Positions 8,771 to 15,775 of a stretch of DNA of 64,000 nucleotides are shown here, piece by piece. The stretch covers positions 2,431,030 through 2,495,029 of the forward strand of contig NZ_CP018097.1 in NCBI RefSeq assembly GCF_001886695.1, in the 5' to 3' direction. Under the pieces are notes generated by a model that saw only the letters and a list, made by a program, of their open reading frames with translations, ran no database searches and was not told the DNA's origin. Position 1 is the stretch's first letter. Every line of letters starts with the position of its first letter. This DNA is from Aurantiacibacter gangjinensis. Its GTDB lineage: Bacteria; Pseudomonadota; Alphaproteobacteria; Sphingomonadales; Sphingomonadaceae. A program made the translations under genes and the position numbers.

Positions 8771-10276
8771 CTATGCGGGCCCGCTGTCTTGCTCCTCTTG
8801 ACCTTCACCGAAATTCGAGAGTCTGCGCGGCTGCATGTTGAGCGGAGGAGCTTCGTGAAGATCTTTCGCTGACGTGTCGATACTCAGCTGTTCGAAGCGT
8901 TCACCAGTCTTTCGAAGATTGGTGTCGAAGGAGCCTACAAGTGAATCGAAGCTGTTGTTGGCCTTGCTGAGATCGCGGCGTAGATTGCTCATGTGGCGAG
9001 CCACGATCCCGAGCCTGTCATACAACTCCTTCCCAAGCTTCGCGATCTCCTGCGCGTCTGCCTGCACACCTGCTTGCCGCCACACAGTGGCGACGGTCAT
9101 GGCTATCGACATAAAATTGAGAGGGCTGGAGAGGACAACATTCTGTCGCAATGCAAAGTCTAGCAGATCCTCACTCTGGGTAAGTGCCGCATAAAGAACG
9201 TGCTCGCCCGGAACAAACAGAACGACAAAGTCAGCCGACCCTTCAACGTGGTCTTGATACCGTTTCTCGGCTAACGCCCTGACATGTCCGCGCAATTCAC
9301 GCGCGTGTTTGGCCAGCAGCACGCCGCGCTGCTCTTCGCTTTCGGCCTCGTTGGCTTCCTTGTATGTATTGAAGACATTTTTGACATCGACAACCAGTTT
9401 GCGGCCACCGGGGATGTTTATGATGGCATCGGGTCGCAGGTCTTTGCCATCCGCATCTTTCACGTTCACTTCTCGCCGGAAATCAGTGCGGTCGGTAAGG
9501 CCGCAGCTTTCTAGCAGGTTCTCGAGCTGCAATTCACCCCAGTCCCCACGAGCTTTCGTTGCCCCTTGCAGGGTCGTGGTAATCCGGTTGGCGCCGTCGA
9601 TTACTTCCCGCTGGCCAGCCTTCACCTCGCCAATGACACCCTGCAATTGGTGCCATGCTTCCGAGCGACCCTTTTCAAGTTCCTCGACACGCTTGCGATA
9701 ATCTTCGAGCGTTCGGCTGATGGGCCCAGCCTTTTTCTCCAGTTCGGCCAAAGCATCTTTGTTGAGATTGGCCAGATGCGCACCTGCCCCCTCCAGAAAT
9801 TTGGCCTGCGCGCCAGCGAGCATTTTCTCGCCAATCTCATTGAACTTGGCCTGAAGTTTCTCCTCCGCCTCGACCAACCGTGAAAGCTCGCGTTCGAAGT
9901 GTTTCTCACGTTCGGCATAACGATCTTCAAAGGCGCGCTCGCGCTCAGCCGTGCCGCTCTTCAAGCTCTCAAGTTCGGAGGCAAGTGCGGATTTCTCGCT
10001 ACGTAGAGTCTCGAGTGCGCGCTCATACGATCCCCGCACATTTCGCAGTTCCTCTTCGAGAGCATCGACGCGCCCCGCTTTTTCTCGTGCTGCTTCCAGA
10101 TCGGCAAAAGTCCGCAAGTATTTAGCGTCAATTTCTTTCGCCTCGGCATCGCGTGCATTATATCGCGCGCGAAGATCGCCGATGGGCCGCGATCCGACAA
10201 ACCAACCAAGTAAACCACCGATCAGAGCGGCGGCCAACCCGACAAACAGAATCAAGATTGAGGAATCGGCTTCCAT
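8771..10276 (-). CDS. rmuC: RmuC family DNA recombination protein
   Basis: A 501-residue protein with an N-terminal membrane anchor (ILILFVGLAAALIGGLLGWFV), a long Glu/Lys/Ala-rich coiled coil (about 35-190) and the C-terminal RmuC nuclease-like domain. Marker strings include RGDWGELQLENLLE, KLVVDVKNVF, FVLFVPGE and SPLNFMSIAMTVA. RmuC limits inversions and other rearrangements in E. coli. The ATG at 10276 is chosen because GAGAGAAAA precedes it and the membrane helix then begins at residue 6; a longer frame to 10357 adds Arg-rich residues without a ribosome site. Its codons are visibly more A/T-rich than those of its neighbours. Confidence 0.9.
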   Translation of the reverse strand: MEADSSILILFVGLAAALIGGLLGWFVGSRPIGDLRARYNARDAEAKEIDAKYLRTFADLEAAREKAGRVDALEEELRNVRGSYERALETLRSEKSALASELESLKSGTAERERAFEDRYAEREKHFERELSRLVEAEEKLQAKFNEIGEKMLAGAQAKFLEGAGAHLANLNKDALAELEKKAGPISRTLEDYRKRVEELEKGRSEAWHQLQGVIGEVKAGQREVIDGANRITTTLQGATKARGDWGELQLENLLESCGLTDRTDFRREVNVKDADGKDLRPDAIINIPGGRKLVVDVKNVFNTYKEANEAESEEQRGVLLAKHARELRGHVRALAEKRYQDHVEGSADFVVLFVPGEHVLYAALTQSEDLLDFALRQNVVLSSPLNFMSIAMTVATVWRQAGVQADAQEIAKLGKELYDRLGIVARHMSNLRRDLSKANNSFDSLVGSFDTNLRKTGERFEQLSIDTSAKDLHEAPPLNMQPRRLSNFGEGQEEQDSGPA

Positions 10277-10335
10277 TTTTCTCTCAACAAATGCGGACCG
10301 TGTGAGCGGGCGCGTGCACGCCCGCCCAGCTTTGG

Positions 10336-10494
10336 TCAGGTTGTGGCGAAACGCCACCTGTAATCATTCTCTGCTTCCGCCTCGGATTGAAATCCGCGAG
10401 GCGAACAGGACACGAAGTGCTGGCGGTCATCCGACAGGCGCACCCAGAAGCAGAGATCGATATTCCAAAGCAGCACGTACGGCGGACAGTTCAT
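10336..10494 (-). CDS. Hypothetical 52-residue protein
   Basis: A short frame with a convincing ribosome site: GGAGG lies seven bases before the ATG at 10492-10494. The product is rich in aromatic residues (LLWNIDLCFWVRL, then YRWRF at the end) and has a segment FQSEAEAENDYRWR that loosely recalls small DUF1508-type proteins. I do not claim that family. It ends 59 bp before rmuC and has the same orientation, so it could be the first gene of an rmuC transcript. Its middle overlaps a good hairpin (arms cgcctcg and cgaggcg, about 10378-10402). Function unknown. Confidence 0.5.
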   Translation of the reverse strand: MNCPPYVLLWNIDLCFWVRLSDDRQHFVSCSPRGFQSEAEAENDYRWRFATT

Positions 10495-10820
10495 GCCCTT
10501 TCCTCCGTAACTGCTTTAATCTTTTAAAATTCTGCTGAAGGTTGGCCGGGAGCATCGCACTATTGCCAACTCAGGAGTCGCTCATGCACTTGCCGGGTTC
10601 GGACCGGTTTGATCAGCTGAATTTCATAAATGATTAATTCGCGTCACAGCGTCTCACTAGATCATAAGCGCCTCCTCTCAAGCCGGAACAGACAATGAAC
10701 CTACAGCACGAACTGTCTTCCGCAAGTCGCGCAATGAGAATTTCGTCCATATCGGTGGAAAGTCTCGTCGGAACCAATCCCCAGCCCCGCTCGCTGAACA
10801 GGCAAAGGAGAGAAAATTCC
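10495..10820. other. Intergenic region, no gene recognised
   Basis: These 326 bases lie between two divergent units and are more A/T-rich than the flanks. I see no reading frame with a ribosome site except the copper-protein start at its end. An in-frame ATG at 10695 could extend the next gene by 42 residues, but those residues look random. The stretch probably carries the promoters of the small gene and of the copper-binding gene; I cannot place them with confidence. Confidence 0.5.
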
Positions 10821-11225
10821 ATGTCGATCAAGGAAATGATTCAGGACCACCCCAATGTGGGCGGCGACTATAACGAGCAGCTGGGCGAAGCGGTGAAGCA
10901 TGCCATGTACTGCGCGGCAATCTGCAACAGCTGCGTGGATGCCTGCAATTCCGAACAGGGCGATATGTCCGAATGTATCCGCAAATGCTCCGATGCGTCG
11001 GACATCTGCCAGGTCGTCAGCACGGTCGCCGCACGCCGCACACACGGCAATACGGTGGTCATCAAATCGCTGCTGGAAGCCTGCATCATCGCCTGCAAGG
11101 TATGCGCGGAGGAATGCGCCAAGCATGACAATCCGCATTGCAATCGCTGCGAGCGCATGTGCCGCGAAACAATGGAAGATTGCGCGAAAGCGCTGGAAGG
11201 AATGGTGGACGCGGCGACTGCCTGA
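10821..11225 (+). CDS. Four-helix-bundle copper-binding protein (DUF326/Csp type)
   Basis: A 134-residue protein with 15 cysteines, most in CxxxC or CxxC spacing along amphipathic helices: C31, C35, C38, C42, C52, C56, C63, C88, C92, C95, C99, C107, C110, C114 and C121. This is the pattern of copper-storage (Csp) and ferredoxin-like DUF326 proteins, where thiolates lining the bundle core hold many Cu(I) ions. There is no signal peptide, so it resembles the cytosolic Csp3 class. The ATG at 10821 is preceded by AAAGGAG. The role in Cu(I) storage is inferred from the family. Confidence 0.88.
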   Translation: MSIKEMIQDHPNVGGDYNEQLGEAVKHAMYCAAICNSCVDACNSEQGDMSECIRKCSDASDICQVVSTVAARRTHGNTVVIKSLLEACIIACKVCAEECAKHDNPHCNRCERMCRETMEDCAKALEGMVDAATA

Positions 11226-11234
11226 CGCACGCGA

Positions 11235-11264
11235 TTGCCCTTTTGCCAGTCGCGGCGCTATAAC
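11235..11264 (+). promoter_or_regulatory. Candidate sigma-70-type promoter of the entericidin-like gene
   Basis: TTGCCC at 11235-11240 and TATAAC at 11259-11264 are separated by 18 bases, 35 bp upstream of the start at 11300. Both elements are close to consensus. It lies after the stop of the copper-protein gene and would give the lipoprotein gene its own transcript. Confidence 0.45.
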
Positions 11265-11299
11265 ACCGCGCTGTTACTTTTGACGGAAGGGTCGCCGCC

Positions 11300-11434
11300 A
11301 TGCGTTTTCGCAATATCGTTCTCGCTCTGCTGCTGGGCAGCACAACGTTGTCGCTTGCCGGGTGCAATACCGTTCGCGGGCTTGCCGCCGATATCGATTC
11401 GGTCGGCAGGGCGGGTGAGCGCGCTATCGACTGA
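11300..11434 (+). CDS. Entericidin-like small lipoprotein
   Basis: A 44-residue protein: a positively charged start, a hydrophobic helix, the lipobox LAGC with the lipidated cysteine at residue 22, then NTVRGLAADIDSVGRAGERAID. The NTVRG-G/A-x-D pattern after the cysteine is the entericidin A/B signature. Entericidins are membrane lipoproteins, described in E. coli as an antidote/toxin pair; here only one copy is visible, so the role is uncertain. GGAAGG is about ten bases before the start. A strong terminator follows directly. Confidence 0.82.
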   Translation: MRFRNIVLALLLGSTTLSLAGCNTVRGLAADIDSVGRAGERAID

Positions 11435-11437
11435 TAC

Positions 11438-11470
11438 AAAAAGGGCCGCCCCGATCGAGCGGCCCTTTTT
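11438..11470. terminator. Bidirectional intrinsic terminator
   Basis: Twelve-base arms (aaaaagggccgc at 11438-11449 and gcggcccttttt at 11459-11470) enclose a 9-base loop. The A/T ends give a U-tract on both strands, so it serves the entericidin-like gene (plus) and the small membrane-protein gene (minus), whose stop lies 12 bp away. Confidence 0.88.
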
Positions 11471-11481
11471 CGAGACCGAGG

Positions 11482-11682
11482 CTATTTGTCGCCGGAGCGC
11501 TTCGTCGCGATCAGGTTCACGATGATCCAAAAGCCGGTAGTGAACATCGCGAAATAAACGGCGAAGCGGATCAGCACTTCGTCCGTCGTGTCGTCCGAGG
11601 TGAAGAAGCGCCACACGCACATTGCGCTCGCGAAAATGAAACCGACAAGCGCCGCGTTGCGCAGGCTGAGCGGGCCTTTCAC
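11482..11682 (-). CDS. Small two-helix membrane protein, hypothetical
   Basis: A 66-residue protein with two predicted membrane helices (about 10-27, ALVGFIFASAMCVWRFF, and 37-58, LIRFAVYFAMFTTGFWIIV) joined by an acidic loop (SDDTTDE) and ending in a Lys/Arg-rich tail. The start is GTG at 11680-11682, 10 bp after the def stop. Its coupling to def and its terminator support a real gene. The family is not recognised. Confidence 0.65.
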   Translation of the reverse strand: MKGPLSLRNAALVGFIFASAMCVWRFFTSDDTTDEVLIRFAVYFAMFTTGFWIIVNLIATKRSGDK

Positions 11683-11692
11683 GTCACGACCG

Positions 11693-12259
11693 TCAAGCCG
11701 CTTCGCGCATTTTCTTGAGCTTCTTCAATGCCATATTGCGCTTGAGGCGCGAGAGGTGGTCGATGAAGAGAATGCCGTTCAGGTGATCCATCTCGTGCTG
11801 GATGCACACGGCCAGCATGCCGTTCATCTCTTCCTCGTGCGTGTTGCCTTCCAAGTCCTGCCAGCGCACGCGGCACTGCGCGGGACGTTCGACGTCCGCG
11901 AAGATGTCGGGCACGGATAGGCACCCTTCCTGGTAGCTTTTCAGATCGTCGCTCGGATCGAGGATTTCCGGATTCACGAACACGCGCGGGTCGTTGATGA
12001 CCGGCTGGTGCGTGTGCTTCGTGCCATCGTGGTCGCATTCTACCGGTTCGGCATCCGGGTCTTCTTCCTGCAAGTCGATGACTAGCAGGCGCAGCGGCTC
12101 GCCCACCTGGATGGCGGCAAGGCCGATGCCATGGGCGGCATACATCGTTTCGAACATGTCATCGACGAGCGTCTTGAGATCGTCGTCGAAGGTCGTCACC
12201 GGTTCGGACACGGTTTTGAGCCGGGGATCCGGCGCTTCCAGAATTTCGCGAATAGCCAT
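11693..12259 (-). CDS. def: Peptide deformylase
   Basis: Removes the formyl group from the N-terminal methionine of new proteins, and so acts after the Fmt enzyme encoded nearby. All three motifs are present: GIGLAAIQ (residues 44-51), EGCLSVP with zinc ligand C113, and QHEMDH with H155, catalytic E156 and H159. At 188 residues it is slightly longer than usual because of an acidic/His-rich insert (about residues 65-84, containing CDHDGTKHTH) between motifs 1 and 2. It follows recR on the minus strand with 35 bp between. Confidence 0.96.
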   Translation of the reverse strand: MAIREILEAPDPRLKTVSEPVTTFDDDLKTLVDDMFETMYAAHGIGLAAIQVGEPLRLLVIDLQEEDPDAEPVECDHDGTKHTHQPVINDPRVFVNPEILDPSDDLKSYQEGCLSVPDIFADVERPAQCRVRWQDLEGNTHEEEMNGMLAVCIQHEMDHLNGILFIDHLSRLKRNMALKKLKKMREAA

Positions 12260-12294
12260 GGGTCCGATTTAGTGCGGATGTCCGCGCGTTTCAA

Positions 12295-12891
12295 TCAGCT
12301 TAGCGGCCGCCGCGCGCGCAGCGCCTGTGCCAGCGTACCCTCGTCGAGATAATCCAGCTCTCCGCCCACCGGCAGGCCGTGGGCGAGCTGGGTGATGCGC
12401 ACGGGCCGCTTTTCCAGCCGTTCGGCAATATAGTGCGCGGTGGTCTGCCCCTCCAGCGTAGCATTCATGGCGAGGACGACCTCATCCACCCCGCCCTCTT
12501 CCACGCGGCCCAGCAGGCTGTCGATCGCAAGGTCTTCCGGCCGCACGCCATCCAGCGCCGACAGCCGCCCGCCAAGCACGTGATATTTGCCGGTAAACAG
12601 CCGAGCGCGGTCCAGCGCCCACAAGTCGGCGACATCCTCCACCACGCATATGCTCTTGGCATCGCGCTTGGGATCGGCGCAGATGCTGCACGGATTTTGC
12701 GTATCGACATTGCCGCAAGTGTGGCACTCGACAAGCTTGTCCTGCACGGCACCGAGCGCATGCAGAACCTGTTTCAGCGCGGTTTCTCGGTGCTTGACCA
12801 GCCACAGCACGGCGCGACGCGCGCTGCGCGGGCCGAGGCCGGGAAGCCGGGCCAGCGCGCTGGCGAGATTTTCGATTTCCTGTGATGCCAT
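12295..12891 (-). CDS. recR: Recombination protein RecR
   Basis: A 198-residue member of the RecFOR pathway, which loads RecA at gaps. It has the N-terminal helix-hairpin-helix ([19 protein letters not shown]), the C4 zinc finger ([16 protein letters not shown], about 57-72), and the Toprim domain beginning [13 protein letters not shown]. In many bacteria recR is next to an orphan dnaX or YbaB gene; here its neighbours are def and, divergently, fmt. Between recR and fmt is a paired palindromic repeat. Confidence 0.96.
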   Translation of the reverse strand: MASQEIENLASALARLPGLGPRSARRAVLWLVKHRETALKQVLHALGAVQDKLVECHTCGNVDTQNPCSICADPKRDAKSICVVEDVADLWALDRARLFTGKYHVLGGRLSALDGVRPEDLAIDSLLGRVEEGGVDEVVLAMNATLEGQTTAHYIAERLEKRPVRITQLAHGLPVGGELDYLDEGTLAQALRARRPLS

Positions 12892-12905
12892 GCCTGTCCT
12901 CTAAC

Positions 12906-12983
12906 CCGTTCGGGCTGAGCTTGTCGAAGTCCGAATTGGCTATGTCGTGCGTTTTCGCCCTTCGACAAGCTCAGGACGAACGG
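12906..12983. repeat. Paired REP-type palindrome, family A
   Basis: Two inverted copies of a unit with the core gagcttgtcgaag (12917-12929) and cttcgacaagctc (12960-12972), each flanked by gttcg/cgaac. The two can pair into a long hairpin. Related copies occur at 21641-21764 and, more diverged, near 54772. Such elements are scattered through sphingomonad genomes. It lies between divergent recR and fmt. Confidence 0.8.
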
Positions 12984-12998
12984 TTAGGGGCTGGCAAC

Positions 12999-13904
12999 AT
13001 GCGCATCATCTTCATGGGAACGCCCGATTTTGCCGTGCCGACGCTCAATGCGCTGGTCGAGGCCGGGCACGACATTGCGGCGGTGTATAGCCAGCCGCCC
13101 AGCCGATCCGGCCGCGGCAAGAAAGAGCGGCCCTCCCCTGTCCAAGCGCGGGCCGAAGCGTTGGACATCGAAGTTCGCCATCCGCGCAGCCTGAAAGGCG
13201 GTGACGAGCAGGCCGCTTTCGCCGCATTGAAAGCCGATGTCGCAGTGGTCGCTGCCTACGGATTGCTTCTGCCGCAGCCGATCCTCAATGCGCCGAAGCA
13301 TGGCTGCCTCAATGTGCATGGCTCGCTGCTGCCGCGATGGCGCGGGGCCGCGCCGATCCACCGCGCGATACAGGCTGGTGACGCGCAGACCGGCATCACG
13401 ATCATGCAGATGGAGGCAGGCCTTGATACAGGCCCAATGCTGATGAAAGCCGCAACGCCTATTGCCGACAAGACCACGGGCGAATTGCATGACGAACTAG
13501 CCGAGCTCGGCGCAGGCCTGATGATCGAAACGCTGGCCGCATGGCCGACGCTGGAGCCACAGGTGCAGGACGATACGCTCGCGACCTACGCGCCCAAGAT
13601 CGGCAAGGAGGAAGCACGCCTCGATTTCGCCAAGCCCGCCGATGTGCTGGAGCGAGAGGTGCGTGCCTTCTCGCCCTTCCCCGGCAGCTGGATGATGGTC
13701 GATGGCGAACGCCTGAAATGGCACCGCGCCGAAGTTGTCGATTCCACGGGTGACGCCGGGAGAATATTGGACAAGCAATTGACCATCGCCTGTGGTGACA
13801 TGGCTTTACGCCCCGTCACCGTGCAGAAAGCGGGTAAGCCGGCCATGGCTATCGAGGACTATCTGCGCGGCAATCCGATTGTTGCAGGGAGCCGCGCCGG
13901 TTGA
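12999..13904 (+). CDS. fmt: Methionyl-tRNA formyltransferase
   Basis: Formylates Met-tRNA(fMet) with 10-formyl-tetrahydrofolate to prime translation. The 301 residues begin [14 protein letters not shown]; the catalytic region is [16 protein letters not shown] followed by [18 protein letters not shown] (conserved N, H and D). The RGKK segment near residue 40, in the loop after PPSRSGRG, contacts tRNA in the family. The ATG at 12999 fits the family N-terminus; a frame extending back to 12882 runs through the palindromic repeat and is not credible. Its TGA overlaps the TTG start of truA. Confidence 0.96.
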   Translation: MRIIFMGTPDFAVPTLNALVEAGHDIAAVYSQPPSRSGRGKKERPSPVQARAEALDIEVRHPRSLKGGDEQAAFAALKADVAVVAAYGLLLPQPILNAPKHGCLNVHGSLLPRWRGAAPIHRAIQAGDAQTGITIMQMEAGLDTGPMLMKAATPIADKTTGELHDELAELGAGLMIETLAAWPTLEPQVQDDTLATYAPKIGKEEARLDFAKPADVLEREVRAFSPFPGSWMMVDGERLKWHRAEVVDSTGDAGRILDKQLTIACGDMALRPVTVQKAGKPAMAIEDYLRGNPIVAGSRAG

Positions 13905-14650
13905 CCCGCTTCGCCCTTACCGTGGAGTTCGACGGCACGCCGTTCTTCGGCCTGCAGCGCCAGCCGCACGGGCCGAGCGTGCAAGGCGCGATCGAGAATG
14001 CGGCGCACAAACTTACCGGCGAGGATGTGACGCTGTTCAGCGCGGGCCGCACCGATAGCGGCGTCCATGCGCTCGCCATGCGCTGCCATCTGGATATTGA
14101 AAAACCGTTCGAGCCGTTTCGCCTGATGGAAGCGCTGAACGCGCATCTGCGCCCCGATCCCGTCGCCATCACGGGCTGCGCAGTCAAACCGGACGATTGG
14201 CATGCGCGCTTTTCCTGCATCGGGCGCAGTTATGAATACCGCATCCGTAATCGCCGCGCGCCGCTGACTCTGGAGAAGGGTCGCGCATGGCACATCGCCC
14301 GCCCGCTGGATGCCGACGCCATGCACGAGGCGGCGCAGGCGCTGGTGGGGCGGCACGACTTTACCACTTTCCGCTCCGCGCATTGCCAAGCGAAGGATCC
14401 GGTCAAGACGCTGGACCGGCTGGATGTGAGCCGCGAGGGCGATGCCATCGTCATCCGCGCCGCGGCACGCAGTTTCCTGCACCACCAGGTCCGCTCCATG
14501 GTCGGCACGCTGGCGCTGGTTGGGCAAGGCACTTGGGCAATCGGGCAGGTTGCCGAGGCGCTGGCGGCAAAAGATCGCGCTGCTTTGGGCCTGAATGCGC
14601 CGCCCGAGGGTTTGTATTTCGTCGCCGCGCATTATCCCGACGATAATTGA
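13901..14650 (+). CDS. truA: tRNA pseudouridine synthase A
   Basis: Isomerises uridines 38-40 in tRNA anticodon stems. The 249 residues include the catalytic Asp52 in [11 protein letters not shown], plus the [15 protein letters not shown] motif. The start is TTG at 13901-13903, overlapping the fmt stop (TTGA); GGGAG lies about ten bases upstream and the product begins [15 protein letters not shown] as expected for the family. Rare start and overlap imply translational coupling to fmt. Confidence 0.96.
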   Translation: MTRFALTVEFDGTPFFGLQRQPHGPSVQGAIENAAHKLTGEDVTLFSAGRTDSGVHALAMRCHLDIEKPFEPFRLMEALNAHLRPDPVAITGCAVKPDDWHARFSCIGRSYEYRIRNRRAPLTLEKGRAWHIARPLDADAMHEAAQALVGRHDFTTFRSAHCQAKDPVKTLDRLDVSREGDAIVIRAAARSFLHHQVRSMVGTLALVGQGTWAIGQVAEALAAKDRAALGLNAPPEGLYFVAAHYPDDN

Positions 14651-14662
14651 GAAAGGATCACC

Positions 14663-15775
14663 ATGACCACCACCGGACGCCAGCTCGTTTCCACCCTCAC
14701 CGCCGATGGGAAGATGACTCTCGCGCTGGAGGAAAAGGTGTTCCCCGAGCCGACCGGCAACCTAGTGCTGGTGCGCATGGAAGCCGCGCCGATCAACCCG
14801 TCCGACCTCTTCCTGATGACGACCGGTGCCGATCTGGAAAATGCCAGTTACTCGCCCGGCAAGATCGAAATGCAGCTGCACCCCATGGTCGCCGCCGGGC
14901 AAGCCGCGCGGCACGGCAAGCCGCAGACGGTGGGCAATGAAGGCGCCGGGACAGTCATCGCAGCGGGCGGAGGCGAGATGGCGCAGGCGCTGATGGGCCA
15001 GCGCGTGGCCTGCGTGCCGGGCAACGCCTTCAGCGAATATGCCATTGCCGATGCGATGATGTGCCTGCCGCTGGGTGAGCATTCGTCGGAAGTCGGCGCA
15101 AGTTCCTTCGTAAATCCGCTGACCGCGCTCGGTTTTGTCGAGACCGCCAAGCGCGAGGGCCATGATGCGATCATCCATGCCGCCGCCGCGTCAAACCTCG
15201 GGCAGATGCTAAACCGGATTTGTCAGGAAGACGGCATGGCGCTGGTCAATATCGTGCGCAAGGATGCGCAGGCCACCTTGCTGCGTGAGCAAGGCGCGTC
15301 CCATGTGGTCAATTCGTCCGACAGGGATTTCGAGATGCAGCTGGCGTCCGCCATCGACGATACCGGCGCTTATCTCGGTTTCGATCCGATCGGCGGCGGC
15401 AACACGACAGACACCTGCCTGCGGGCCATGGAACGGGTCGCTGCCAGCAAGATGACCGAATACAGCCGCTACGGCTCCGACCAGGCGAAGAAGATGTACA
15501 TCTATGGCCGGCTGGACCTGACGCCGACCATCCTGACGCCAAGCTACGGCTTCGGCTGGACAGTAAGCGGCTGGTTGCTGATGCCGTTCCTCAACAGCTG
15601 CGACATGCAGACCATGATGGCGCTGCGCACCCGCGTGCAGCAGGGCCTCACCTCCACCTTCGCCAGCCAGTACAAGGCGCGCGTCGGGCTGGATGAGATG
15701 CTGACGAAAGAGGCGATCATGGATTACAGCCAGATGGCGACAGGCGAGAAATACCTCGTTACGCCGCTGCGCTAA
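14663..15775 (+). CDS. MDR-superfamily zinc-independent alcohol dehydrogenase/quinone reductase-like protein
   Basis: A 370-residue medium-chain dehydrogenase/reductase. The N-terminal GroES-like fold includes APINPSDLFLM and VGNEGAGTVIAAG; the Rossmann part is near IIHAAAASNLGQMLNRICQ, where the usual GxGxxG is degenerate (AAASNLG). No catalytic-zinc Cys/His set is visible, as in quinone-oxidoreductase and enoyl-reductase branches. It probably uses NADPH; the substrate is unknown. It starts 12 bp after truA with a good AGAAAGGA site. Its last four bases overlap the convergent PBP gene. Confidence 0.85.
   Translation: MTTTGRQLVSTLTADGKMTLALEEKVFPEPTGNLVLVRMEAAPINPSDLFLMTTGADLENASYSPGKIEMQLHPMVAAGQAARHGKPQTVGNEGAGTVIAAGGGEMAQALMGQRVACVPGNAFSEYAIADAMMCLPLGEHSSEVGASSFVNPLTALGFVETAKREGHDAIIHAAAASNLGQMLNRICQEDGMALVNIVRKDAQATLLREQGASHVVNSSDRDFEMQLASAIDDTGAYLGFDPIGGGNTTDTCLRAMERVAASKMTEYSRYGSDQAKKMYIYGRLDLTPTILTPSYGFGWTVSGWLLMPFLNSCDMQTMMALRTRVQQGLTSTFASQYKARVGLDEMLTKEAIMDYSQMATGEKYLVTPLR

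Noticed and set aside
12882..12998. An N-terminal extension of fmt through the palindromic repeat
   Set aside because: The added residues come from the repeat and have no ribosome site; the ATG at 12999 matches the family start.
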